NCBI RefSeq assembly: GCF_013283745.1
Contig: NZ_JABSTZ010000001.1
Coordinates: 824,406-888,405, forward strand
DNA length: 64,000 nucleotides
Direction of reading: 5' to 3'
Source: Aeromicrobium stalagmiti
GTDB lineage: Bacteria > Actinomycetota > Actinomycetes > Propionibacteriales > Nocardioidaceae
Notes under the pieces: generated by a model
What the model was told of the DNA's origin: nothing
What the model saw: only the letters and a program-made list of their open reading frames with translations
The model's database searches: none
Shown: one piece after another, positions 49,778 through 57,896 of the stretch
Numbering within the stretch: position 1 is the first letter of the stretch
Layout: each line of letters opens with the position of its first letter
Made by a program: the position numbers and the translations under genes

Positions 49778-50434
49778 TCAGACCGGGGCGCGCAGCTTGA
49801 GCGTCACCGAGCGGCCGCTCGTGCGGGCTGCCTCGTGCGACTCCGTCAGCTGCTGGCGGGCGAGGTCCCGCAGCTCGGCCATCTGGGGCGTGACCTCGGC
49901 GAGCGTCAGCTCGGTCTCGATGATGTCGAGGTCGAGCTGCCAGACATCCGCGAGGATGCGGCGGATCCAGGCCGTGCCGTGGTCCCACCCGGCGCGCGGG
50001 GTGCCCTCGCCGTAGCCCCCGCCGCGGGTGACGACGAGGAAAGCGGGCTTGCCCTTCACGGTCTCGGTGCCGGGCGCGAACCGTGGATCGGTGATCAGGG
50101 TGTCGACCCAGGTCTTCAGGTGCTGGGACACGCCGAAGTTGTACAGAGGTGCGGCGATCACCACGACGTCGGCGTCGACCACCTCGTCGGCGAGCGCGGC
50201 GGCGCTGGCCCTCGCGTCGCGCTGCTCGGGGCTCCACTGCTCCTCGGGGGTGAACCCGGCGAGTGCCGCGGTCGACCAGAGGTCGCTCGGCACCGGGTCG
50301 GCGGCGACGTCGCGGGCGACGACGGTTGCGTCGCCGAGCTCTGCCGCGATCGAGTCGACCAGGGTGTCCGCGACGGCGCGGCTGACGGATCCGTTGACGC
50401 GGATGCTCGAGTCGAGTCTGAAGATGCTGCTCAT
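49778..50434 (-). CDS. FMN-dependent NADH-azoreductase / NAD(P)H oxidoreductase (AzoR-like)
   Basis: 218 residues with a flavodoxin-like fold. LDSSIRVNGSVSRAVADTLV binds the FMN phosphate and APLYNFGVSQHLKTWVDTLI is the conserved AzoR segment; TRGGGYGEGTPRAGWDHGT follows. It reduces quinones or azo compounds by family. AGGAG precedes ATG. It is divergent from a MarR gene with direct repeats between, suggesting induction by electrophiles such as quinones. Confidence 0.88.
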   Translation of the reverse strand: MSSIFRLDSSIRVNGSVSRAVADTLVDSIAAELGDATVVARDVAADPVPSDLWSTAALAGFTPEEQWSPEQRDARASAAALADEVVDADVVVIAAPLYNFGVSQHLKTWVDTLITDPRFAPGTETVKGKPAFLVVTRGGGYGEGTPRAGWDHGTAWIRRILADVWQLDLDIIETELTLAEVTPQMAELRDLARQQLTESHEAARTSGRSVTLKLRAPV

Positions 50435-50493
50435 GTCATGTGCTCCTGTGGTCCTGAGGTGGGCGCTTCGCCCTTTCCCATATAGTCTTGCAC

Positions 50494-50523
50494 ACAGATC
50501 ATATTGACAACAGATGGTATTGA
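50494..50523. promoter_or_regulatory. Tandem 14-bp direct repeats between azoreductase and marR
   Basis: ACAGATCATATTGA (50494-50507) and ACAGATGGTATTGA (50510-50523) differ at two bases and have a 16-bp period. The reverse strand has TTGTCA and GACTAT 17 bp apart, a possible azoreductase promoter overlapping the first repeat. They are candidate MarR operators. Confidence 0.5.
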
Positions 50524-50568
50524 AACGTGATGATCGTCATGTCCGAGGTGCGAGATAGACTGCGACCC

Positions 50569-51057
50569 ATGACCGAGACGACCGCCCAGCCCGCTCAGGC
50601 GGCTGCCGGCGACTTCGGTCAGGCCCTCAGCGCGCTGCTGCGGCGCTACCTCGAGGGTGCGCGCGACGTCGTCGACGACGTCCCCGGCGGCCCGCGCGGA
50701 TTCCAGGTGCTCTCGGTGTCGTCCGAGGGGGCCTGCAGCAACCAGGCGACGATCGCCCAGCGGCTCGGCATCGACCGCACCGTCATGACCTACCTGGTCG
50801 ACGACCTCGAGCGGGCCGGCCTGGTCGAGCGCCGGCCCGATCCGGCCGACCGTCGGGCCCGGCAGGTCGTGCTGACGTCGCGCGGCGAGACGGTCCTGGC
50901 GCAGTCGCAGGAACGGCTGGGCGAGGTCGAGCGAGCGGTCCTCGGCGGGCTGCCCGAGGATGACGCCGAGACGTTCCGGACCCTGCTCGGGCGTGCGGTG
51001 GTCGACGCACCGGCCGACCACGGCACGTGCGACGGCGCCGACCTCCCGACCTGCTGA
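50569..51057 (+). CDS. MarR-family transcriptional regulator
   Basis: 162 residues. The winged helix is SNQATIAQRLGIDRTVMTYL then VDDLERAGLVERRPDPADRR with the wing basic DRRARQVVLT. ATG at 50569 follows TAGACT by 7 nt, which suggests leaderless transcription; ATG codons at 50527 and 50539 lie upstream of this -10 and were rejected. It is divergent from the azoreductase and probably represses it. It is convergent with the oxygenase gene, 3 bp apart. Confidence 0.9.
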   Translation: MTETTAQPAQAAAGDFGQALSALLRRYLEGARDVVDDVPGGPRGFQVLSVSSEGACSNQATIAQRLGIDRTVMTYLVDDLERAGLVERRPDPADRRARQVVLTSRGETVLAQSQERLGEVERAVLGGLPEDDAETFRTLLGRAVVDAPADHGTCDGADLPTC

Positions 51058-51060
51058 CGC

Positions 51061-51939
51061 CTAGCTGATGGTCGAGGCCTCGGCCGTCGGTGCTCCGGGC
51101 CCGATGGCCCAGCGGATCGCGCTGGTGACCGCGATGCCGCTCGCCCGCACCGCGGTCGACTCGACCACGGGCAGGTAGGGCAGACGCAGCGGGATCCGCG
51201 TCCAGCCCGGCATCATCGCCACGGCGGCGGCCGACAGCAGGCTGTAGGGGCCGCGGAACACCCACGGCACCGGCGGGTGGACCAGGATGAAGCGGGCCGT
51301 CCGACGAGCCGCGGGGGTGCCGCGCAGCTCGGGTCGGTAGGCCGCCATGACCTCGTCGAGCTCCGCCACGGTCTCGGGCACGTCGGTCGCGCCGAGCCCG
51401 CGCGCGACATGGGCGGTCTCGGCGACGTACGCGTCGCGGCCGGCGGCGTCGAGCGGCCGGGCGCCGTAGCGGTCGTGGGCACGCAGGAAGCTGTCGATCT
51501 CGGCGACGTGGACCCAGCGGATCAGGTGCGGGTCGGACGCCCGGTAGGCGCGACCGTCCGGGGCGATGCCGGCGATGCGGTCGTGGACCGAGCGGACGAT
51601 CGCGATGGCCCGGTCGGAGTCCTCGATCGTGCCGAACGTGGTCTCGGCGAGGAAGGTGCTGGTGCGCTGCAGCCGTCCCCACGGGTCTCCGCGATAGCCC
51701 GAGTGCGCGTCGACCGCCGCCATCGCCAGCGGGTGCAACGACTGCAGCAGCAGGGCGCGCATGCCGCCGACGAACATCGACGCGTCACCGTGCACCTGCT
51801 GGATGGCCGAGTCCGGCCCGAAGCGACGCGGACCCACGGAGAAGTGGATCCGGTCGCGCCGGGCCGGCCCCTCGTCACCGGCGATCCGTTCGAAGATCGT
51901 GTCGCCCACGCGCTGACGGACAGAATTGAACGGGTTCAC
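51061..51939 (-). CDS. MpaB-type oxygenase family protein (DUF2236)
   Basis: 292 residues. GDASMFVGGMRALLLQSLHP, HSGYRGDPWGRLQRTSTFLA and IRWVHVAEIDSFLRAHDRYG are the conserved DUF2236 blocks; histidines in these are expected to bind haem. A member of this family cleaves latex rubber and others modify mycophenolic acid in fungi; the substrate here is unknown. GTG at 51939 is preferred because CACACT lies 6 nt upstream; TTG at 51957 would add six residues. Confidence 0.85.
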   Translation of the reverse strand: MNPFNSVRQRVGDTIFERIAGDEGPARRDRIHFSVGPRRFGPDSAIQQVHGDASMFVGGMRALLLQSLHPLAMAAVDAHSGYRGDPWGRLQRTSTFLAETTFGTIEDSDRAIAIVRSVHDRIAGIAPDGRAYRASDPHLIRWVHVAEIDSFLRAHDRYGARPLDAAGRDAYVAETAHVARGLGATDVPETVAELDEVMAAYRPELRGTPAARRTARFILVHPPVPWVFRGPYSLLSAAAVAMMPGWTRIPLRLPYLPVVESTAVRASGIAVTSAIRWAIGPGAPTAEASTIS

Positions 51940-51972
51940 CTTCCCAGTGTGCGGCAATCCCGTCCGTCGCGC

Positions 51973-54627
51973 TCAGCTGATGTCGGTCAGCAGTCGTCCG
52001 CGCTCGGCTCGGCGCCTGGCCTGCTCGTCCGGGTCGGGCACGGGGACCGCCGCGATGAGGCGCCTGGTGTAGTCCTCCTGCGGGTGGCCCAGCACCTGGT
52101 CACGCGGGCCGATCTCGACGAGCTTGCCGTGCTGCATCACCGCGACCCGGTTGGCGAGCGTGTCGACGACCGCCAGGTCGTGGCTGATGAACAGGCAGGC
52201 GAACTGCAGGCGCTGCTGCAGCTCGGTGAACAGCTCGAGCACCCGCGCCTGCACCGACACGTCGAGGGCCGAGGTCGGCTCGTCGGCGATCAGCAGGTCC
52301 GGGTCGAGCGACAGGGCCCGAGCGAGGCTGACCCGCTGGCGCTGGCCACCCGAGAGCTCGTGCGGGAACCGCTCGGCGTACGCACCGCCCAGCTCGACGC
52401 TCTCGAGCAGCGACCGCACCTTCGCGTCGATCTCGGCCTGGGTCATCTCGGTCTGGACGTGCAGCGGCTCGGCGATGCACTGCCCGATCGACATGCGCGG
52501 GTTGAGCGACGACGCCGGGTCCTGGAACACGAAGCCGAACCGCGACCGCAGCGGGCGCAGCTGGCGGTCGGAGAGGCCGGAGATCTGGTTGCCCGACACG
52601 TGGATCGTGCCGCTGGTCGGCTGCTGGAGCCCGACCGTGGTGCGCCCGATCGTCGACTTGCCCGATCCGGACTCGCCGACCAGGCCGAGCACCTCGCCCT
52701 TGCGAACCTCCAGCGACACGTGGTCGACGGCGCGGAACGCCGGCTGTCCGAAGCGTCCGGGGAACTCCACGACGAGGTCGTCGACCTTCAGCACCAGCTC
52801 GTTGTCGTCGACCAGACCGGGTCCGTCCGCCTGGCCGAGGTGGGGGACGGCGTCGAGCAGGGCGCGGGTGTAGGGGTGCTTCGGCGCCGCGAACAGCTGC
52901 CGTGACGGGGCCTGCTCGACGATCGTGCCGCGATACATCACGACGACCCGGTCGGCCATGTCCGCGACCACGCCCATGTTGTGCGTGATGAGCACGATCG
53001 CCGTGCCGAGCCGGTCGCGCAGCGACAGGAGCAGCTCGAGGATCGCGGCCTGCACCGTGACGTCGAGGGCCGTCGTCGGCTCGTCGGCGATGATCACGTC
53101 GGGATCGCAGGCGATCGCCATCGCGATGACGACGCGCTGCTTCTGGCCGCCCGAGAGCTGGTGCGGGTAGTAGTCGACGCGCTCGGCCGGATCGGGCATG
53201 CCGACGAGCTCGAGCAGCTCGACCGCGCGGGCCCGGGCGGCCTTCTTGGAGATCTTCTGGTGGGCCTGCAGGCCCTCGATGATCTGCCAGCCGACGGTGT
53301 AGACGGGGTTGAGCGCGGTGGCGGGCTCCTGGAACACCATCGAGACCTGGTCGCCGCGGATGGGCCGCAGCTCGCCGGTGCGCATGCCGAGCAGCTCGCG
53401 GGTGCCGAGACGGGCGGACCCGGTGACCTCGGCGCTCGACGGGAGCAGCCCGAGGACGGCGCGCGAGCTGACCGACTTGCCCGAGCCCGACTCGCCGACG
53501 ACCGCGACGACCTCGCCGGGGGCGACGTCGAAGCTGATGCCGTTGACGGCCTTGACCTGGCCGGCGTCGGTGCGGAACGTCACCGCGAGATCGGTCAACG
53601 ACAGGGCCGCGACCTTCTTCTCCGCGTCAAGCCCGGGCCCGGGGGCACCGGCCGCCTCGAGCGACGACGCGTCCGTGCCCTCCAGCTCGGCGAACTCCTG
53701 CTCGATCTCGGCCTGGTCGGCCTCGCTGGTGTCGGCGCCACGGGTGCGCAGCAGCGGGTTGAGGATGTCGTTGAGGCTCTCGCCGACGAGCGTCGCGCCC
53801 AGCACGATCAGCACGATCGCGAGGCCCGGGAAGACACCGGTCCACCAGATGCCGGACGACGCGTCGGGCAGGGCCTTGTTGAGGTCGTAGCCCCACTCGG
53901 CGGCGGCCGACGGCTCGATGCCGAAGCCGAGGAAGCCCAGACCGGCCAGGGTGAGGATCGCCTCGGAGGCGTTGAGCGTGCCGATGACCGGCAGCGACGA
54001 CGACACGTTGGAGAAGATGTGCTTGCGCAGGATGCGGGGCGTGCGGACGCCGACGACCTTGGCCGCGTCGACGTAGGGCTCGGCCTTGACCGACAGCGTC
54101 GCGTTGCGGATCACGCGGTAGTACTGCGGCACGAACACAACGGTGATCGACAGGGCCGCGGCGAGGATGCCGCCGACCGCTCCGCTGTTGCCGCCGGACA
54201 CCACGATCGAGACGACGATCGCGAGCAGCAGCGACGGGAACGCGTAGAGGGCGTCCATGATCAGCACGAGGATGCGGTCGAGCCAGCCGCCGAGGTAGCC
54301 GGAGACGAGGCCGAGCGGCACGCCGATCAGGCCAGACAGCACGACGGCCAGCACGATGACCTCGACCGCGGTGCGGGCGCCGTAGATGACGCGGGACAGC
54401 ACGTCGGTGCCGCCCACGGTCGTGCCGAACCAGTGGTCGGCCGACGGGCCCTGCTGGGTGCCGAAGACGACGCCACCGGCGCGGTCGGCGTTGAAGTCGT
54501 ACGGCGCTAGCCACGGCGCGAAGATCGCCACGAACACGAACAGGCCGACCAGGCCGAAGCCCAGCAGCAGCATGAAGCGCTGCAGCCCGTGGGACTGCGT
54601 GACGACGGAGGGGATCAGGCGGCGCAT
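51973..54627 (-). CDS. Fused oligopeptide-type ABC transporter: DppC permease + DppD + DppF ATPases
   Basis: 884 residues in one frame. Residues about 1-300 are a DppC/OppC permease with six helices and the coupling loop EPYVDAAKVVGVRTPRILRK. An acidic linker (about 300-335) follows. ATPase 1 (about 340-600) has GESGSGKSV, LSGGQKQRVVIAMA and IIADEPTTALD. ATPase 2 (about 612-870) has GESGSGKST, LSGGQRQRVSLARA and LIADEPTSALD. All catalytic motifs are intact. It works with the DppB permease (1 bp upstream) and the DppA-like receptor. Normally these are three separate genes. Confidence 0.93.
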   Translation of the reverse strand: MRRLIPSVVTQSHGLQRFMLLLGFGLVGLFVFVAIFAPWLAPYDFNADRAGGVVFGTQQGPSADHWFGTTVGGTDVLSRVIYGARTAVEVIVLAVVLSGLIGVPLGLVSGYLGGWLDRILVLIMDALYAFPSLLLAIVVSIVVSGGNSGAVGGILAAALSITVVFVPQYYRVIRNATLSVKAEPYVDAAKVVGVRTPRILRKHIFSNVSSSLPVIGTLNASEAILTLAGLGFLGFGIEPSAAAEWGYDLNKALPDASSGIWWTGVFPGLAIVLIVLGATLVGESLNDILNPLLRTRGADTSEADQAEIEQEFAELEGTDASSLEAAGAPGPGLDAEKKVAALSLTDLAVTFRTDAGQVKAVNGISFDVAPGEVVAVVGESGSGKSVSSRAVLGLLPSSAEVTGSARLGTRELLGMRTGELRPIRGDQVSMVFQEPATALNPVYTVGWQIIEGLQAHQKISKKAARARAVELLELVGMPDPAERVDYYPHQLSGGQKQRVVIAMAIACDPDVIIADEPTTALDVTVQAAILELLLSLRDRLGTAIVLITHNMGVVADMADRVVVMYRGTIVEQAPSRQLFAAPKHPYTRALLDAVPHLGQADGPGLVDDNELVLKVDDLVVEFPGRFGQPAFRAVDHVSLEVRKGEVLGLVGESGSGKSTIGRTTVGLQQPTSGTIHVSGNQISGLSDRQLRPLRSRFGFVFQDPASSLNPRMSIGQCIAEPLHVQTEMTQAEIDAKVRSLLESVELGGAYAERFPHELSGGQRQRVSLARALSLDPDLLIADEPTSALDVSVQARVLELFTELQQRLQFACLFISHDLAVVDTLANRVAVMQHGKLVEIGPRDQVLGHPQEDYTRRLIAAVPVPDPDEQARRRAERGRLLTDIS

Positions 54628-54628
54628 C

Positions 54629-55717
54629 TCAGAACCTCACTCGGGGGTCGACGAACGCGACGATGACGTCGATGAAGAAGCTCACGGCGCCGACGATCAG
54701 CGCGATGAGGGTGACGATGCCCTGCACCGCCAGGAAGTCACGCTTGATGAGGTACTCGGACAGCTGGTAGCCCAGGCCCTTCCACTCGAACGTGGTCTCA
54801 GTGAGGATCGCTCCACCGAGCAGCAGCGCGATCTGCAGGCCCATGACGGTGACCACCGGCACGAGGGCGTTGCGGAAGGCGTGCTTGTTCATGACCCGGC
54901 GCTCGGAGATGCCGCGTGCGCGGGCTGCGGTGACGTAGTCCATCCGCAGCGTCTGGAGCAGGTTGACCCGGACGAGGCGCAGGAAGACGCCGCCGGTCAG
55001 CAGGCCGAGGGCGATCGCCGGCAGCATCGCGTGCTGCAGGACGTCCCAGATGATCGACGGCTCGCCCCACAGGAAGGCGTCGACGATCATGATGTTGGTC
55101 TTCGGGTGGACGTCCTGCAGGATCAGCTCGTTGGAGATGCTCGCGCGTCCTGACGAGGGCCAGCCGAACGGCGTGAACGCCAGCTTGAGCAGCAGGCCCA
55201 CGAAGAACACGGGCGCCGCGTAGACGAGGATCGAGAACAGCCGCAGCAGGACGTCCGGCACGCGGTCGCGGTAGCGGGCCGCGATGCGGCCCAGCGGGAT
55301 GCCGATCGCGAACGCGACCAGCAGCGACCAGAACGCGAGCTCGAGGGTCGCCGCGCCGTTCTGGACGAGGATGTCCGAGACCTTGCGGTTGTCGGTCAGC
55401 GTGGTGCCGAAGTCACCACGGAACAGCCCGGAGATGTACTCCCAGTACTGCGTGAGGATGGGCCGGTCGAGGCCGGCCTCGGCCTTGCGCTCGGCGATCT
55501 GCTCGGCGGTCAGGCGACCGCCGAGGGCAGCCTGGATCGGGTCGCCGATGACGCGCATCAGCAGGAACACCATCGTGACGAGCACCCAGACCATGGGCAG
55601 CAGCAGCGCGAGGCGGACGAGCAGGTAGCGGGCGAGTGGACTGAGCCTGCCGCGGCGCGGCCCGGACGGCTCGGAGCCGCTGGGTTCGAGCGGGGCGAGG
55701 ACTTCGGCGGTGGCCAT
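54629..55717 (-). CDS. DppB-type ABC transporter permease
   Basis: 362 residues, six main hydrophobic helices. An N-terminal cytoplasmic extension precedes LARYLLVRLALLLPMVWVLV, and the coupling region is TLRMDYVTAARARGISERRV, typical of DppB/OppB. It pairs with the permease part of the downstream fusion. Between it and the receptor gene lies a strong hairpin that should lower its expression relative to the receptor. Confidence 0.93.
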   Translation of the reverse strand: MATAEVLAPLEPSGSEPSGPRRGRLSPLARYLLVRLALLLPMVWVLVTMVFLLMRVIGDPIQAALGGRLTAEQIAERKAEAGLDRPILTQYWEYISGLFRGDFGTTLTDNRKVSDILVQNGAATLELAFWSLLVAFAIGIPLGRIAARYRDRVPDVLLRLFSILVYAAPVFFVGLLLKLAFTPFGWPSSGRASISNELILQDVHPKTNIMIVDAFLWGEPSIIWDVLQHAMLPAIALGLLTGGVFLRLVRVNLLQTLRMDYVTAARARGISERRVMNKHAFRNALVPVVTVMGLQIALLLGGAILTETTFEWKGLGYQLSEYLIKRDFLAVQGIVTLIALIVGAVSFFIDVIVAFVDPRVRF

Positions 55718-55736
55718 GGTTCTCCTTCGACATGCG

Positions 55737-55773
55737 GAAGAGGGGCGGACCCGACGCGGGTCCGCCCCTCTTC
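55737..55773 (-). terminator. Intra-operon attenuating hairpin between receptor and permease genes
   Basis: GAAGAGGGGCGGACCCG (55737-55753) pairs perfectly with CGGGTCCGCCCCTCTTC (55757-55773) over a 3-nt loop. Placed after the receptor gene, it probably keeps receptor mRNA abundant while allowing some read-through to the permease genes. Confidence 0.8.
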
Positions 55774-55779
55774 ACGGGG

Positions 55780-57417
55780 TCACTTCGACAGCGAGGTGAA
55801 GCGGAACTTGAAGGAGGCGTCGAGGGTGTCCTCGAGCCCCTTCACGGCGTCCACGCCGACCGCGACCTGCGAGCCGGTCAGCAGCGGCAGGTAGGGCACC
55901 TCGGACGCGATGCGGTCCTGGATCTGCTTCAGCGTGGCCTCGCGGGACGCCTTGTCACCGTCGGTGCGCTCGGCATCGAGGAGCTTGCTCATCGTGGGGT
56001 CCGCGAACTCCGTCGCCTCGTCGTTGTAGTGCGAGTTGGTGAAGTTGCCGTTCTTCTTCTTCTCGGTGTCGTACGGCGACAGGAACGGCGACAGGTAGTT
56101 GTCGGCGTCCGGGAAGTCGGGGAACCAGCCGAGCTGGAACACCGGGTAGGCGTCGGCGTTGTACTCCTCGGAGTACGTCACCCACTCCGTCGACTGCAGG
56201 TCGATCTTGAACAGGCCGCTGGCCTCGAGCTGACGCTTGACCGCGTTGTACTCCTGGTCCGAGCTCGAGCCGTAGTGGTCGGGGTTGTACTGCAGCTTGA
56301 TCGTGACGGGGGTCTTGACGCCCGCGTCGTCGAGGAGCTTCTGGGCGGCGTCCTTGTCGGGCGCGTCGCCGTAGGCCTCCTTGAACGACTCGGTCGCGCC
56401 GGCCTGGCCGTCCGGGACCATCGAGTACGCCGGCGTGAAGGTGTCCTTGTAGACCTGCGTCGCGAGCTCGGAACGGTCGATCGACGAGGCCATGGCCTGG
56501 CGGATGGCCAGCTTCTGCGCCTTGTCGTCACCGGGCATCGTCTTGAGGTTGAAGGTGATGTAGCGCAGCTCGCCGCCGGCGCCGGTCACGACCTTGATGC
56601 CGTCGGACTTCTCCAGGTCGGCGATGTCCGTCGGGGTGAGCGAGCGGAACGCGACGTCGATGTCCTGGTTCTTGATGTCGAGCTTGAGGTTCTCGGGCTT
56701 GGCGTAGTACTTCATCGTGACCGTGTCGGTCTTGGCCTTGCCGTAGGTGCCGTCGTAGTCCGGGTTGGCCTTGAACTCGGCCAGCTGGTTCTTGGAGTAC
56801 TTGGCGATCGTGTAGGGACCCGAGAAGCCGTTGGCCTCGACCGCGGCGTCGTCGTCGAGCACCTTGTCGGCGGGGTAGGTGTCCTCGTCGACGATCGGAC
56901 CGGCCGACGTCACGAGGATCTGCGGGAACGTCTGGTCGTTCGGCGCGTTGAGCGTGAACGTGACGGTCGTGTCGTCGGTCGCCTCGACGCTCTTCATGGC
57001 GCCGAGCAGCGACGAGGGGCCGCTCGGGTCGGCGATGTCGACGATGCGCTTGAACGAGAAGGCGACGTCGGAGGCGGTCAGGTCGTTGCCGTTGGCGAAC
57101 TTCAGGCCCGGCTTCATGGTGCACACGTACGTCGTCGGGGTGTCGAAGTCACAGCTCTCGGCGGCGTCGGGCGTCGGCTCGACACTTCCGGCCGGGAAGT
57201 TGAGGAGGTACTGGTAGACCTGCGTCTGGACGTTGAGCGAGCCGTTGTCGTACGAGCCCGCAGGATCGATCGAGACGACCTTGTCCGTGGTGCCGACGAT
57301 GATGCCGCCACCACCGGCGGAGTCGTCGCTGCTCTTGCCCGAGCCGCACGCGGCCAAGGCGACACCGGCGACTGCGGTGGCCGCGATGATCGCGGTTCCC
57401 CGACGGATGTTTCTCAT
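55780..57417 (-). CDS. DppA-type peptide-binding lipoprotein (SBP_bac_5)
   Basis: 545 residues. The signal peptide RNIRRGTAIIAATAVAGVAL ends in the lipobox ALAAC (Cys about 24). The mature protein has CTMKPGLKFANGNDLTASDV, VTFTLNAPNDQTFPQIL and AIRQAMASSIDRSEL, the usual family 5 landmarks. It captures a peptide or similar solute outside the membrane for the adjacent importer. GAGGAGAG precedes ATG at 57417; the longer upstream frame has no signal-peptide logic. Confidence 0.93.
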   Translation of the reverse strand: MRNIRRGTAIIAATAVAGVALAACGSGKSSDDSAGGGGIIVGTTDKVVSIDPAGSYDNGSLNVQTQVYQYLLNFPAGSVEPTPDAAESCDFDTPTTYVCTMKPGLKFANGNDLTASDVAFSFKRIVDIADPSGPSSLLGAMKSVEATDDTTVTFTLNAPNDQTFPQILVTSAGPIVDEDTYPADKVLDDDAAVEANGFSGPYTIAKYSKNQLAEFKANPDYDGTYGKAKTDTVTMKYYAKPENLKLDIKNQDIDVAFRSLTPTDIADLEKSDGIKVVTGAGGELRYITFNLKTMPGDDKAQKLAIRQAMASSIDRSELATQVYKDTFTPAYSMVPDGQAGATESFKEAYGDAPDKDAAQKLLDDAGVKTPVTIKLQYNPDHYGSSSDQEYNAVKRQLEASGLFKIDLQSTEWVTYSEEYNADAYPVFQLGWFPDFPDADNYLSPFLSPYDTEKKKNGNFTNSHYNDEATEFADPTMSKLLDAERTDGDKASREATLKQIQDRIASEVPYLPLLTGSQVAVGVDAVKGLEDTLDASFKFRFTSLSK

Positions 57418-57896
57418 TGCTCTCCTCTGTGTCGAGCCGTCGCCGGACGGGCGAACGGCGGGATGTCCACATGATGGGACCGAGCCTTTTCGGCACGCTA
57501 CACGCGGCGGCGGGGGCTGCGGCCGTCTCGAAGATTGCAGTTTGGTGACGGCGGCAACCAATTCTCGAACGACCCGGGAACGGCGAAGACCCCCGTCGCG
57601 CGGTGCGCGGCCGGGGGCCGTGAGCTGGATTCGCCGTCAGTTGCGACCAGTTCGAATCTGGGTCGTGATGGGAGGCGTGCCGGGAGAGGCGCTGGCCCAT
57701 CGAGTGGTCCGGCGGGGGGAGACCCGCTGATGGACCCAGGCAGGGAGAGCCTGTTCGACCAGATTTCTTCACGTCCCATGATGCCGTGCTGCTCCACATC
57801 TCGGCAGGGACCTAGGTCACGGACTTGGTCGCCGAAGGTCGCAAAGCCGGGACGTGGCGTGTCAGCGTCCGTACGCTGTCGGTGAGGGAGTGTGTG
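57418..57896. promoter_or_regulatory. Divergent intergenic region with a DosR/DevR-like box
   Basis: A 479-bp gap between the receptor gene and the histidine kinase. GGGACCTAGGTCAC (57807-57820) resembles the DosR/DevR core GGGACTWWAGTCCC with three mismatches, and GGACTTGGTC follows at once. TACGCT (57872-57877) is a possible -10 for the kinase, 19 bp before its ATG. No convincing gene was found here despite open frames. Confidence 0.45.

Noticed and set aside
56813..56830. GTAGGGACC-like match to the end of the 178-bp element inside the peptide receptor gene
   Set aside because: Only about nine bases match and the protein sequence is conserved there, so it is coincidence.
57535..57885. Open frames in the gap before the histidine kinase
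   Set aside because: No ribosome binding sites, atypical composition and no motifs; the region is better explained as promoter and leader DNA.
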